Shown: positions 11,207-23,200, counted from the first letter of the stretch. The stretch is DNA of 64,000 bases from Xestospongia muta (GCA_963693285.1 OY848917.1:9114192-9178191); one strand, 5' to 3'. Program-made: numbers and translations. Notes: generated by a model from the letters alone, not told the origin.

Positions 11207-14200
11207 AATCAAATGAAAAAATGTTGAAACATTTAATTTTTGCTGAGCTATTAAAGTGTACAGTTGATCGTATTAATCATATTCACATGTATTTTGTAAA
11301 CATAAATGCAGTCGAGACCATTGCAAGAGTAGGTGGGGTGTCTCCACCCAGAAAAAACGAAAAATGTTGAAAAATTTATTTTTGCTGAGTTATTAAAGTG
11401 TACAGTTTATCGAATTTATTACATTCACATGTATTTTCAATAGACAATTGCAGTCGAGACCATTGCAAGAGTAGGTGGGGTGTCTCCACCCAGCAAAAAC
11501 GAAAAATGTTGAAAAATTTATTTTTGCTGAGCGATTAAGGGGTACAGCTGATCGTATTAATCATATTCATATGTATTTTCAAAAGACAAATGCAGTTGAG
11601 ACCATTGCAAGAGTAGGTGGGGTGTCTCCACCCAGCAAAAATGAAAAATGTTGAAAATTTTATTTTTGCTGAGCTGTTAAAGTGTACAGTTGATCGTATT
11701 AATCATATTCACATGTATTTTCAAAAGACAAATGCAGTCGAGACCATTGCAAGAGTAGGTGGGGTGTCTCCACCCAGCAAAAACGAAAAATGTTGAAAAT
11801 TTTATTTTTGCTGAGCTGTTAAAGTATACAGCTGATCGTATTAATCATATTCACATGTATTTTCAAAAGACAAATGCAGTTGAGACCATTGCAAGAGTAG
11901 GTGGGGTGTCTCCACCCAGCAAAAACGAAAAATGTTGAAAAATTTATTTTTGCTGAGCTATTAAGGGGTACAGCTGATCGTATTAATCATATTCACATGT
12001 ATTTTCAAAAGACAAATGCAGTCGAGACCATTGCAAGAGTAGGTGGGGTGTCTCCACCCAGCAAAAACAAAAAATGTTGAAAATTTTATTTTTGCTGAGC
12101 TGTTAAACTGTACAGCTGATCGTATTAATCATATTCATATGTAATTTCTAAAGACAAATGCAGTCGAGACCATTGCAAGAGTAGGTGGGGTGTCTCCGCC
12201 CCGCAAAAACGAAAAATGTTGAAAATTTTATTTTTGCTGAGCTGTTAAAGTGTACAGTTGATCGTATTAATCATATTCACATGTAATTTCAAAAGACAAA
12301 TGCAGTCGAGACCATTGCAAGAGTAGGTGGGGTGTCTCCGCCCAGCAAAAACGAAAAATGTTGAAAATTTTATTTTTGCTGAGCTGTTAAAGTGTACAGT
12401 TGATCGTATTAATCATATTCACATGTATTTTCAAAAGACAAAAGCAGTCGAGACTATTGCAAGAGTAGGTGGGGTGTCTCCGCCCAGCAAAAACGAAAAA
12501 TGTTGAAAATTTTATTTTTGCTGAGCTGTTAAAGTGTACAGCTGATCGTATTAATCATATTCATATGTAATTTCTAAAGACAAATGCAGTTGAGACCATT
12601 GCAAGAGTAGGTGGGGTGTCTCCACCCAGCAAAAACGAAAAATGTTGAAAAATTTATTTTTGCTGAGCTATTAAGGGGTACAGCTGATCGTATTAATCAT
12701 ATTCACATGTATTTTCAAAAGACAAATGCAGTTGAGACCATTGCAAGAGTAGGTGGGGTGTCTCCACCCAGCAAAAACAAAAAATGTTGAAAAATTTATT
12801 TTTGCTGAGCTGTTAAAGTATACAGCTGATCGTATTAATCATATTCACATGTACTTTCAAAAGACAAATGCAGTCGAGACCATTGCAAGAGTAGGTGGGG
12901 TGTCTCCACCCAGCAAAAACAAAAAATGTTGAAAATGTTATTTTTGCTGAGCTGTTAAAGTATACAGCTGATCGTATTAATCATATTCACATGTATTTTC
13001 AAAAGACAAATGCAGTCGAGACCATTGCAAGAGTAGGTGGGGTGTCTCCACCCAGCAAAAACAAAAAATGTTGAAAATGTTATTTTTGCTGAGCTGTTAA
13101 ACTGTACAGCTGATCGTATTAATCATATTCATATGTAATTTCTAAAGACAAATGCAGTCGAGACCATTGCAAGAGTAGGTGGGGTGTCTCCGCCCAGCAA
13201 AAACGAAAAATGTTGAAAATTTTATTTTTGCTGAGCTGTTAAACTGTACAGCTGATCGTATTAATCATATTCATATGTAATTTCTAAAGACAAATGCAGT
13301 CGAGACCATTGCAAGAGTAGGTGGGGTGTCTCCGCCCAGCAAAAACGAAAAATGTTGAAAATTTTATTTTTGCTGAGCTGTTAAAGTGTACAGTTGATCG
13401 TATTAATCATATTCACATGTAATTTCAAAAGACAAAAGCAGTCGAGACTATTGCAAGAGTAGGTGGGGTGTCTCCGCCCAGCAAAAACGAAAAATGTTGA
13501 AAATTTTATTTTTGCTGAGCTGTTAAAGTGTACAGCTGATCGTATTAATCATATTCATATGTAATTTCTAAAGACAAATGCAGTTGAGACCATTGCAAGA
13601 GTAGGTGGGGTGTCTCCACCCAGCAAAAACGAAAAATGTTGAAAAATTTATTTTTGCTGAGCTATTAAGGGGTACAGCTGATCGTATTAATCATATTCAC
13701 ATGTATTTTCAAAAGACAAATGCAGTTGAGACCATTGCAAGAGTAGGTGGGGTGTCTCCACCCAGCAAAAACAAAAAATGTTGAAAAATTTATTTTTGCT
13801 GAGCTGTTAAAGTATACAGCTGATCGTATTAATCATATTCACATGTATTTTCAAAAGACAAATGCAGTCGAGACCATTGCAAGAGTAGGTGGGGTGTCTC
13901 CACCCAGCAAAAACAAAAAATGTGGAAAATTTCATTTTTGCTGAGCTGTTAAACTGTACAGCTGATCGTATTAATCATATTCATATGTAATTTCTAAAGA
14001 CAAATGCAGTCGAGACCATTGCAAGAGTAGGTGGGGTGTCTCCGCCCAGCAAAAACAAAAAATGTGGAAAATTTCATTTTTGCTGAGCTGTTAAACTGTA
14101 CAGCTGATCGTATTAATCATATTCATATGTAATTTCTAAAGACAAATGCAGTCGAGACCATTGCAAGAGTAGGTGGGGTGTCTCCGCCCAGCAAAAACGA

Positions 14201-16402
14201 AAAATGTTGAAAATTTTATTTTTGCTGAGCTGTTAAAGTGTACAGTTGATCGTATTAATTATATTCACATGTAATTTCAAAAGACAAATGCAGTCGAGAC
14301 CATTGCAAGAGTAGGTGGGGTGTCTCCGCCCAGCAAAAACGAAAAATGTTGAAAATTTTATTTTTGCTGAGCTGTTAAAGTGTACAGTTGATCGTATTAA
14401 TCATATTCACATGTAATTTCAAAAGACAAATGCAGTCGAGACCATTGCAAGAGTAGGTGGGGTGTCTCTGCCCAGCAAAAACGAAAAATGTTGAAAATTT
14501 TATTTTTGCTGAGCTGTTAAAGTGTACAGCTGATCGTATTAATCATATTCATATGTAATTTCAAAAGACAAATGCAGTTGAGACCATTGCAAGAGTAGGT
14601 GGGGTGTCTCCACCCAGCAAAAACGAAAAATGTTGAAAAATTTATTTTTGCTGAGCTGTTAAAGTATACAGCTGATCGTATTAATCATATTCACATGTAT
14701 TTTCAAAAGACAAATGCAGTCGAGACCATTGCAAGAGTAGGTGGGGTGTCTCCACCCAGCAAAAACAAAAAATGTTGAAAATTTTATTTTTGCTGAGCTG
14801 TTAAACTGTACAGCTGATCGTATTAATCATATTCATATGTAATTTCTAAAGACAAATGCAGTCGAGACCATTGCAAGAGTAGGTGTGGTGTCTCCACCCA
14901 GCAAAAACGAAAAATGTTGAAAATGTTATTTTTGCTGAGCTGTTAAACTGTACAGCTGATCGTATTAATCATATTCATATGTAATTTCTAAAGACAAATG
15001 CAGTCGAGACCATTGCAAGAGTAGGTGGGGTGTCTCCGCCCAGCAAAAACGAAAAATGTTGAAAATTTTATTTTTGCTGAGCTGTTAAAGTGTACAGCTG
15101 ATCGTATTAATCATATTCATATGTAATTTCAAAAGACAAATGCAGTCGAGACCATTGCAAGAGTAGGTGGGGTGTCTCCGCCCAGCAAAAACGAAAAATG
15201 TTGAAAATTTTATGTTTGCTGAGCTGTTAAAGTGTACAGCTGATCGTATTAATCATATTCACATGTAATTTCTAAAGACAAATGCAGTTGAGACCATTGC
15301 AAGAGTAGGTGGGGTGTCTCCACCCAGCAAAAACGAAAAATGTTGAAAAATTTATTTTTGCTGAGCTATTAAGGGGTACAGCTGATCGTATTAATCATAT
15401 TCATATGTATTTTCAAAAGACAAATGCAGTCGAGACCATTGCAAGAGTAGGTGGGGTGTCTCCACCCAGCAAAAACGAAAAATGTTGAAAAATTTATTTT
15501 TGCTGAGCTATTAAGGGGTACAGCTGATCGTATTAATCATATTCACATGTAATTTCAAAAGACAAATGCAGTTGAGACCATTGCAAGAGTAGGTGGGGTG
15601 TCTCCACCCAGCAAAAACGAAAAATGTTGAAAAATTTATTTTTGCTGAGCTGTTAAAGTATACAGCTGATCGTATTAATCATATTCACATGTATTTTCAA
15701 AAGACAAATGCAGTCGAGACCATTGCAAGAGTAGGTGGGGTGTCTCCGCCCAGCAAAAACAAAAAATGTTGAAAATTTTATTTTTGCTGAGCTGTTAAAC
15801 TGTACAGCTGATCGTATTAATCATATTCATATGTAATTTCTAAAGACAAATGCAGTCGAGACCATTGCAAGAGTAGGTGGGGTGTCTCCGCCCAGCAAAA
15901 ACGAAAAATGTTGAAAAATTTATTTTTGCTGAGCTATTAAGGGGTACAGCTGATCGTATTAATCATATTCACATGTATTTTCAAAAGACAAATGCAGTCG
16001 AGACCATTTCAAGAGTAGGTGGGGTGTCTCCACCCAGCAAAAACGAAAAATGTTGAAAAAATTTATTTTTGCTGAGCTATTAAGGTGTACAGTTGATCGT
16101 AATAATCATATTCACACGTATTTTCAAAAGACAAATGCAGTTGAGACCATTTCAAGAGTAGGTGGGGTGTCTCCACCCAGCAAAAACGAAAAATGTTGAA
16201 AAATTAATTTTTGCAGAGCTGTTAAAGTATACAGCTGATCGTATTAATCATATTCACATGTAATTTCTAAAGACAAATGCAGTCGAGACCATTGCAAGAG
16301 TAGGTGGGGTGTCTCCACCCAGCAAAAACGAAAAATGTTGAAAAATTTATTTTTGCTAACCTATTAAGGTGTACAGTTGATCGTATAAATCATATTCACA
16401 TG
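11207..16402 (+). repeat. Satellite array, about 36 copies of a 142-bp unit (MULE right arm)
   Basis: The block GCAGTCGAGACCATTGCAAG recurs every 141-142 bp from 11,309 to 16,279, about 36 times. Each unit holds TAGGTGGGGTGTCTCCACCC (partly palindromic), AAAACGAAAAATGTTGAAAA, TATTTTTGCTGAGC and TGATCGTATTAATCATATTC. Local variants (ATTTTCAAAAGAC, AATTTCTAAAGAC, GTCTCCGCCC) recur in a pattern. The marker AAAAGCAGTCGAGACTATTG appears twice, 994 bp (seven units) apart, so blocks of units were copied together. The array starts 66 bp after the transposase stop codon. Short open frames inside it are not genes. Confidence 0.95.
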
Positions 16403-17100
16403 TTCTATTTGCTATTAAAATATCTAGACTTAGCTATATTTTGGGGCATGTACGCTTAGTCTAGCATAGCCTGACCCCTCCCACCCTAGGAGAAAGGTCT
16501 GGTCAAACTAATAAACTGATTTGTCTGTGTCCAGATATAAATATCCCATTGAACTACTGCCTCATTGAACAATACTTACCATCCCTCATACTTATTACTA
16601 GGTAGTCCATATAATATAGCAAGGCTATAGTGAAGGCTTGAGGCTATGACTACTTTGTTGAAAATTTTATTTTTATATAAGTCAGCAATATCTATACTCA
16701 CTCAGGATTTAGCATGTATTTCATATTCTTACAATCCTCACAAAGCATTGATCAAACTCATCACAATTGATTAGGAGGTAATGAAACTATCATTTGGCAG
16801 TTGGACGTTCATATCTGGACACCAGAGACAAGTTATCTATTGATTTAAATGAAAATATCTCCTTTGTAGGTGTAGGGATAGATATACGAGTCTCAGGTTA
16901 GTTTTTCGTTTTGTACTAAATCCAGGACTTACCTTTATTTACTCAGTACTTGGAGTGAAACATAGCTGGCACAGCTAACCTGATTGCCATATTCTCAGTT
17001 CATACATTATATACCAAACCTAGAAGTAAGCCAAGGATATTTTCATATTCATATGTAAGCAAATTCAAAACACAAACCTTCTTTCACGTGCAACCACTGC
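16403..17100 (+). other. Right subterminal arm of the MULE, between array and end
   Basis: Mostly non-repetitive. A 100-bp stretch at 16,797-16,896 stays open in one frame (including LSIDLNENISFVGVGIDI) and is followed by a GT donor. This could be a second captured exon, but no family is certain. No transposase-related coding is seen. Confidence 0.4.
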
Positions 17101-17105
17101 TTCCA

Positions 17106-17250
17106 GCCTCACATTCGAGCCTCCAGCCTCACATTCGAGGCTCGAGCCTCACATTCCAAATGATCCAATTGAGTAGGCGTTTGGAATGTCTATGATGTGG
17201 TTTTCTTACGAATGTGAGGCTCAGGAATGTGAGGCTAACTTCAACTACGT
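17106..17250. repeat. Right terminal inverted repeat and GCCTCACATTC motif cluster
   Basis: GCCTCACATTC occurs at 17,106, 17,126 and 17,146 (20-bp spacing) on the plus strand, then twice as its reverse complement (17,210 and 17,225) within the terminal repeat. The motif also occurs twice in the left end. Such iterated subterminal motifs are typical transposase-binding sites; that role is inferred. Confidence 0.8.
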
Positions 17251-17259
17251 CTTTGGACA
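17251..17259 (+). repeat. Right 9-bp target-site duplication of the MULE
   Basis: CTTTGGACA is identical to 2,059-2,067 and lies directly outside the right terminal inverted repeat. Confidence 0.85.
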
Positions 17260-17395
17260 CAATAGATTCTCATTCTCCGGGAACCTTAATTTACTGACGG
17301 GACCGGACCAATGCATGGGCCACTGTAAAATCGATTGCTTGATTTAACCAATATATGGTTAACGCTACACATGTTGCGTGTATGTAGCAAATTCT

Positions 17396-17641
17396 TATTG
17401 TGACCTGATTTGCAAAAAAGGACCACTTGTGTCAAAACATTTGTGACCTGATTTGTGAAAAAAATCAACTGTTAAAACATATCAAACACAGTTTTTTGTA
17501 CATTCAGTTGCTATATATCCATAACTATTCTATATGTATGCAAAACTTTTTTTGATATTTTTTAACAGTGGTTTTTTCACAAATCAGGTCACTAATATTT
17601 TGACAGAAGTTGTCCCTTTTTGCAAATCCAGTCACAATTAT
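17396..17641. mobile_element. Inverted-repeat (MITE-like) element, copy 2
   Basis: TTGTGACCTGATTTGCAAAA at the left pairs with TTTTTGCAAATCCAGTCACAA at the right, and GTGACCTGATTTGTGAAAAA pairs with TTTTTTCACAAATCAGGTCAC. It is the same family as 717-976 and 61,678-61,882. It lies 140 bp outside the MULE. No coding capacity. Confidence 0.8.
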
Positions 17642-18116
17642 TTAATGTAAGTAAACTTCATGTACAGTTTTCATTACTAATGTAGTAAATGTACTATTGA
17701 ATTGACTCTTCATGTCGATAATTATTATTTAGAACTATGGAAATAAGATGCTAAATCAGAGTTGTTACTATGAATTTCACACATACACTATATACAATGT
17801 ATTTTGCAGCAATGCATGCAAACAAACATGTATATGCAACCAAAATGTACATGAATTGATTGAAATCACTATTATATTTTAGCAGTGTATCCATTGAGTG
17901 CCTGAAATTTCTGGAATAAAATTAGGCTAGGCCCCAGAGGAGCAGAATCATATTGAATTAAGGGACTACACCATAGCTGTTGCAATGTACCAGAACTATT
18001 TAAGATTTGATATTATGAATATTTGTGTATTGAATTAAATGTTTTGCTGTATCTTTAGTCTACAATCAATAGAGTGCCATTAACGTTATAGGGACTATAC
18101 TATAAAGAACTAGATA
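17642..18116. other. AT-rich intergenic stretch
   Basis: No gene or repeat could be supported between the MITE and the LTR retrotransposon. Confidence 0.4.
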
Positions 18117-18121
18117 CATAT
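18117..18121 (+). repeat. 5-bp target duplication (CATAT), left
   Basis: CATAT directly precedes the 5' LTR and recurs directly after the 3' LTR at 23,431-23,435, as expected for Ty3/gypsy integration. Confidence 0.85.
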
Positions 18122-18341
18122 TGTAATAACTATATTATGATGTCATAGTGTGGTTTATTAATTTGTGACGTATTTCATATTTAAGCAGTGGTCTCGTGTA
18201 TTATTGTTCAGTTAGAGTTTTGTTGTTATCTTTTGTTATTGCTGGTTGGATTCCTTTGCATTGTGGTTATATCTATATCTCTATATTTATTTCTAAAGAT
18301 AGTTTTATTGTTATTTCCTAATCGGCTGTCAAGTTATTACA
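18122..18341 (+). repeat. 5' LTR (220 bp)
   Basis: Starts TGTAATAACT and ends AGTTATTACA, a perfect 10-bp inverted pair. It matches 23,211-23,430 with about eight substitutions and no length change. Confidence 0.95.
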
Positions 18342-18342
18342 A

Positions 18343-18360
18343 TTGGCGACGAGGGTCAAA
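18343..18360 (+). other. Candidate primer binding site
   Basis: TTGGCGACGAGGGTC follows the 5' LTR after one base. The position and the TTGGCGACGAGG motif are those of tRNA primer sites in many metazoan gypsy elements. Which tRNA it pairs with was not determined. Confidence 0.65.
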
Positions 18361-18365
18361 CCGAA

Positions 18366-19340
18366 ATGGCAGTACGTGGTACGCTATCTGTTTACGATTC
18401 GACTGCTGAGCCATGGACAATTTACGTGGAAAGATTAAACCAGTATTTCATTGCTAACGACGTGGAAGACAGTAGTAAGAAGAGGGCAATTTTGTTAGCA
18501 GTATGTGGTTCAAAAACTTTCCAGCTCATTCGTAGTTTAACAGAAGAGGATCCAACCTCAAAACCATATTACGACCCGAAACCGTCAGTTATAGTGCAAC
18601 GTTATAAATTCAATTCCAGAGTTAGAGGGACAGACGAAAATATTTCAACTTAGGACAGCTGGCAGAACACTGTAACTATAGAAATACCTTGTCTGAAATG
18701 CTACGCGATCGTCTCGTTTGGGGCATCAATCACCCTGCAATTCAGAAGACCCTCTTGGCTGAGAAAGATCTAACACTGAGAAAGCTTTGGATATTGCAAG
18801 GGCATTAGAGGCCGCCGAGAAGGGCACTAAAGATCTTAAAGTGGAAGTCACTCCTCCTGTTAGTTCAAGATATTTTGTGTCTCAAAGTCATTATCGTCGG
18901 CCACCGCTGAAAACGTTAGAATCAACCCGGTCACATAAACCATGCTATAGATGTGGGGGACCTCATCTCTTTTCAACGTGTAAATGCAAGGACTGGGAGT
19001 GCTTTAACTGTAAAAAGAAAGGACACATTGCAAGTGTTTGTAAATCAAAAAAGACCGGTGAGAAGAGTTCCGGTAGAAGAAACGTATCGTCTAAAAGTCA
19101 TTTTGTTACCGAGAAAATTTGTACACACACATGTAATTCAAAGTCTGAAGAATCAGATTCGCCATACACAATGTTCAATGCTAGAAACAGTTCAGTGGAA
19201 CCAACTATTATTAACGTTGTCATAAATGGAGTACCAATCAGTATGGAATTAGATACTGGTGCTTCACTTTCAGTTATCAGTGAGAGTACACATGACCGGA
19301 TAAATAAAGTTTCATCAACTCCGATTGTCAAGTCTACAGT
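18366..19340 (+). pseudogene. gag: gag and protease remnant
   Basis: Starts at ATG 18,366 in good context. The capsid-like part runs to about 18,650, where the frame breaks, continues in another frame (QLAEHCNYRNTLSEML), and shifts again near 18,785. Two CCHC zinc knuckles follow (CYRCGGPHLFSTC and CFNCKKKGHIASVC). The aspartic protease signature LDTGASLSV lies near 19,250. Coding is cut off by the DNA element inserted at 19,341. The knuckles would bind genomic RNA in an intact element. This copy is non-functional. Confidence 0.9.
19332..19340 (+). repeat. 9-bp target duplication of the nested element, left
   Basis: GTCTACAGT borders the nested element here and again at 20,261-20,269. Confidence 0.88.
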
Positions 19341-20260
19341 TAGTCTAGCTAGCTAGACCCTCCTCCGTTTTGATTAGCTGACGGGCGGAGGAGGGTCTAG
19401 AAGCGAACTGGACTTACTGCCCCATTGGAATTCGAATGTGGGGCAGTACCGCAATGTTTACATAGTGGTTATAAACTGTTATTATAATTATTTGCATGTG
19501 ATCCCTGAGTTCTTTATCTCTGTTCTCCTTGCAAATTTGGAAGCTGTTATGCCAAGCTAATATATAACTGAAACCTAGGGACACGTTATTGCCGTACTAA
19601 ATAAATTTGTCAAAGGAAAGTTTTTGATAAAATTAAAATCCAGGTTGTTACTGCCTATAAACTCTTTCAGAGGTCATCCTTTCAAAAAAATGCAAATATC
19701 ATAGGATTTACAAGTTACTTACTAGAAAATGAAAAGAACTAACAAATTATCAGATATATGATATAAATTTTTTCAAATCACTTAATTGTCAAAAAATCAA
19801 AACTTTTAAACTAATATCACTGTTGTTTGTCATAATCTTCCTTGTCCTCCTGGGCTGAAGTATTGGATATATATAGAAGTTGGAGATACAAACAATTTCA
19901 GCGGAGATGACAGATTTTGTTCCCATATATGAAACAGCAACACCTTTTTCATTTAAAGCTTTTCACTGATCTTCCATTAGAACTAGTAAAGGTGAAATAA
20001 CTAATACAAAAAAAATGATGACAGTCGTTAGAAGATGGTTTTTCTCTGCTCATCCTTTTAAGTTTAGGCAATCATGAGTCATTTTTTTAGAGTATAACTC
20101 CACGTGGCAATTATAATAACAGTTTATAACCACTATGTAAACATTGCGGTACTGCCCCACATTCCATACATTCCAATGGGGTAGTAAGCCCAGTTCGCTT
20201 CTAGACTCTCCTCCGCCAGTCAGCTAATCAAAAAGGAGGAGGGTCTAGCTAGCTAGACTA
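19341..20260. mobile_element. 920-bp inverted-repeat element nested in the retrotransposon
   Basis: Ends are perfect inverted repeats starting TAGTCTAGCTAGCTAGACCC. Pairing continues for roughly 150 bp (GGAGGAGGGTCTAGAAGCG, TACTGCCCCATTGGAAT, ATGTTTACATAGTGGTTATA), with small differences. It is flanked by a perfect 9-bp duplication, which suggests a Mutator-type origin. The central 600 bp is AT-rich without a transposase frame, so it is non-autonomous. Its TIR differs from that of the 15.2-kb MULE, so mobilisation by that transposase cannot be assumed. A 295-bp relative is at 47,739-48,033. Confidence 0.93.
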
Positions 20261-23199
20261 GTCTACAGTGGAATTGAAGACATATTTAGGTGAGAGTATT
20301 CCTATTTATTGGTAAAATTAGTGTACTGGTAAAGTACAAAGAGTTCCATGGAGTCTTGCCACTCCTTGTGGTAAAGGGAGCTGGTCCTAACCTTTTGGGT
20401 AGGGATTGGCTTTCCCAAGTTAATGTAAACATAGAGAAAATTTTCAGTCCAGAACCTCCCAGTCCACCACTTAAAGAAATCGTAGAAGAGTATCCTAATG
20501 TATTTTCAGACCAACTGGGATGTCTCAATGGGGCCAAAGTTCACCTCTATGTAAACAAAGAGGCTTGTCCAAAATTTTTTAAGCCAAGACCTGTCCCACT
20601 TGCTTTAAAAGACAAAGTAGGAAAAGAGTTAGATAGATTAGTTGCTGAAGTGATATTATCCCCTGTCCAATTCTCAAAGTGGGCTGCCCCAATAGTTCCC
20701 GTTGTCAAGTGCAATGGTTCAATTAGAATTTGCGGTGACTTTAAGGTTACCATCGTGATAAATCAAGTCTCTCGCTTAGATAGTTATCCCCTGCCAAGAA
20801 TTGAGGAATTGTTTGCAAAACTCTCAGGGGGTAAATATTTCAGTAAGTTGGATTTGTCACAGGCATATCTCCAGTTACCACTTGAAGAAAGTTCTAAAGA
20901 ATTCGTTACCATCAATACCCACAAGGGATTATTTTGCTACAATAGACTACCTTTTGGGTAGCGTCAGCACCTGCTATTTTTCAGCGGTATATTGAAACCC
21001 TACTTCAAAATTGTAAAGGGGTAACTGTATACCTTAACGATATATTAGTCACTGGTTTGTCAGTCAAAAATCATCTCGAGAATCTTAAAGCGGTGCTCAG
21101 CAAACTGGATAAGGCTGGATTGTACCTGAATAAAGATAAATGTAAATTTATGAGGACAAATGTCGAATATTTGGGACGCATCATTGATCGTGAAGGATTA
21201 CACCCATTCGCTGAGAAGGTCCAGGCCATACAAGAAACTCCCAAACCAAAAGATGTGTCTGAACTCAGATCTTTTCTGGGTATAACAAATTACTATGGTA
21301 GATTTCTACCTAACCTGTCATCTAAATTAGTACCCTTTTATGACCTGTTACATAAGGACAGGAAGTGGCAGTTGTCAAGTAAACAGGATGAAGCCTTCAA
21401 ATTAGCCAAGGAAGCTTTACAAACAGACTCATTACTTGTCCATTTCGATGACAAAAAGCCACTAATTTTAACATGTGATGCCTCTCCATATGGTCTTGGA
21501 GCTGTGCTATCACATACAATGGATGATGGCAGTGATCGACCAATTGCTTATGCATCAAGGAGCTTAACAGCTGCTGAGAAGGGTTATGCACAGTTAGAAA
21601 AGGAGGCGTTATCGATTATCTTTGGTATCAAGAAATTCCACAATTATTTGTATGGTCGTAAGTTCATAATTGAATCTTACCACAAACCACTGTTTTTCTT
21701 ATTTAGTGAGAAGAAAGGTATTCCTCAGATGGCCTCCGCTCGTATTCAGAGATGGGCTTTAACACTGAGTGCCTACCAATACACTTCGTCACAAGTCAGG
21801 AACCAAGATTGGTAATGCTGATGGACTTAGTCGATTACCCATACCAGCTAGTATCTCAACAGATTGTCTTCCAGGTGAAATGATAAATTTATTGGAACAA
21901 CTGTTAGAAACAAGTTATGATGCTACAGATATCAAGAAGTTCACCAATACTGACCCAGTTTTATCCACAGTACAAAGATGTATTCTCTCAGGATCAACTG
22001 TTCCTGAGGAGGAAGATTTCAAACCATACAAAACCAGGTAACATGAGCTTTCTGTTTTACAAGGCTGTTTGCTCTGGGGATCAAGAGTTGTAATTCCAAA
22101 AAAGTGTCGTGCTACAGTTCTCAAAGATCTACATGAGATACACCAAGGAGTAAACAAAATGAAGTCTCTGGCAAGGTCTTATGTGTGGTGGCCAAAGATG
22201 GATTACGAAATTGAAGAAATGGTGAAGAAATGTCAAACTTGTCAAGAATTACGCCCAACAGCACCTGCAGCTCCACTACACCCATGGGAGTGGCCTAAGC
22301 AGCCATGGAGTCGAATACACCTAGACTTCGCTTGTCCATTTATGGGATACGTGTTTTCAATCATTATTGATTCGCATTCCAAATGGATTGATGTTCAGCT
22401 AATGTAATCAATATCAGCTAGTAAGACTATTGGAAAACTAAGGATTGTTTTTGCAACATACGGGTTGCCAAGAAAAGTTATTACAGATAACGGACTGACA
22501 TTTACCAGTTCTGAATTCAGGCAGTTTATGGAGGGAAATGGTATCAAACATTCCACTACGTCTCCATACCATCCTTCATCAAATGGTCTGGCAGAGAGAA
22601 CAGTTCAAATGATCAAGAAGGCTCTAAAGAGTGGGAAAGAAGGAAATGTTCAAGAAATGTTGTCAAAGTTTTTGTTTATGTACCGTATCACACCTCATAC
22701 GACAACAGGAGTACCACCATCAGAATTGTTAATGGGTCGCCGTCTTCGATCACGGTTGGATTTATATTATCCAGAAGTCGAAGAAACAGTAGTAAAAGCT
22801 CAGAATAACCAGAAAAGATATCATGACAGTTCTAAGCAGTTGCGGGTATTTTCAGTCGGAGACAATGTGTTGGTTAAAAACTTCAGATCATCCAGTCCAA
22901 AATGGTTAAGTGGCACAGTTGTTAGATCAGGTGATCGTTCGTATATTGTCAAGTTACAGAATGGTTCGACAGTTAGACGACACATTGATCATATTAGAAG
23001 ACAAGAGATTGTTGATCCAGAGATAATAATAAGACGACGTTTTGATAGTGCAACTACAGAAGATCAACAAGATATACAAGTAACCCAATCATCAGAAACT
23101 GATAACATCGAACCAAGTTGTAGTTCGGAACCTGTTGTTCGTCGCTCTGTTCGTCAAAGAAGACCTCCAAACTATTATGGGACTCCTATTTTCTACTAA
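20261..23199 (+). pseudogene. pol: pol remnant: reverse transcriptase, RNase H, integrase
   Basis: Reverse transcriptase runs from about 20,460 (PRPVPLALKDKV, KLDLSQAYLQLPL, LFCYNRLPFG). A one-base frameshift follows near 20,960. The catalytic motif at 21,030-21,041 reads YLND instead of YxDD. RNase H follows (LTCDASPYGLGAVLSH at 21,470), but the usual DHKPL motif reads YHKPL. The frame shifts again near 21,780. In-frame stops lie at 22,039 and 22,405. Integrase shows the HEIH and CQTC zinc pair, HLDFACPF, IDSHSKW, VITDNG and NGLAERTVQ, so the D, D, E residues are present. A C-terminal GPY/F-like region follows (KWLSGTVVRSGDRSY). Removing the nested element would bring the protease and reverse-transcriptase parts back into one frame. 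Confidence 0.92.
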
Positions 23200-23200
23200 G

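Larger units (their letters stand above)
2068..17250 (+). mobile_element. 15.2-kb Mutator-like (MULE), Foldback-style DNA transposon
   Basis: Both ends carry the same inverted sequence, GTTGAAGTTAGCCTCACATT and onward. It covers about 36 bp with one mismatch, starts five bases inside each boundary, and is bordered by a perfect 9-bp direct repeat. Inside, from left to right, are an antisense purple acid phosphatase fragment, 142-bp-family repeats in inverted orientation, 617-bp tandem units, a 22-exon transposase gene, a 5.2-kb array of the 142-bp unit in direct orientation, and a right subterminal block of GCCTCACATTC motifs. Known biology: MULEs make 8-11-bp duplications, can carry long internally repetitive inverted arms (Drosophila Foldback/NOF) and can capture host gene pieces (Pack-MULEs). 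All three traits appear together here. The family assignment is inference from the duplication length, the DDE motifs and this architecture. Confidence 0.85.

Noticed and set aside
11167..13944. Open frames inside the 142-bp array
   Set aside because: They read through tandem units, repeat the same residues and end at arbitrary unit variants; no splice or family support.
11207..16402. CRISPR-like array
   Set aside because: Repeats are 142 bp in direct contact without unique spacers, in a spliceosomal genome; this is a satellite.
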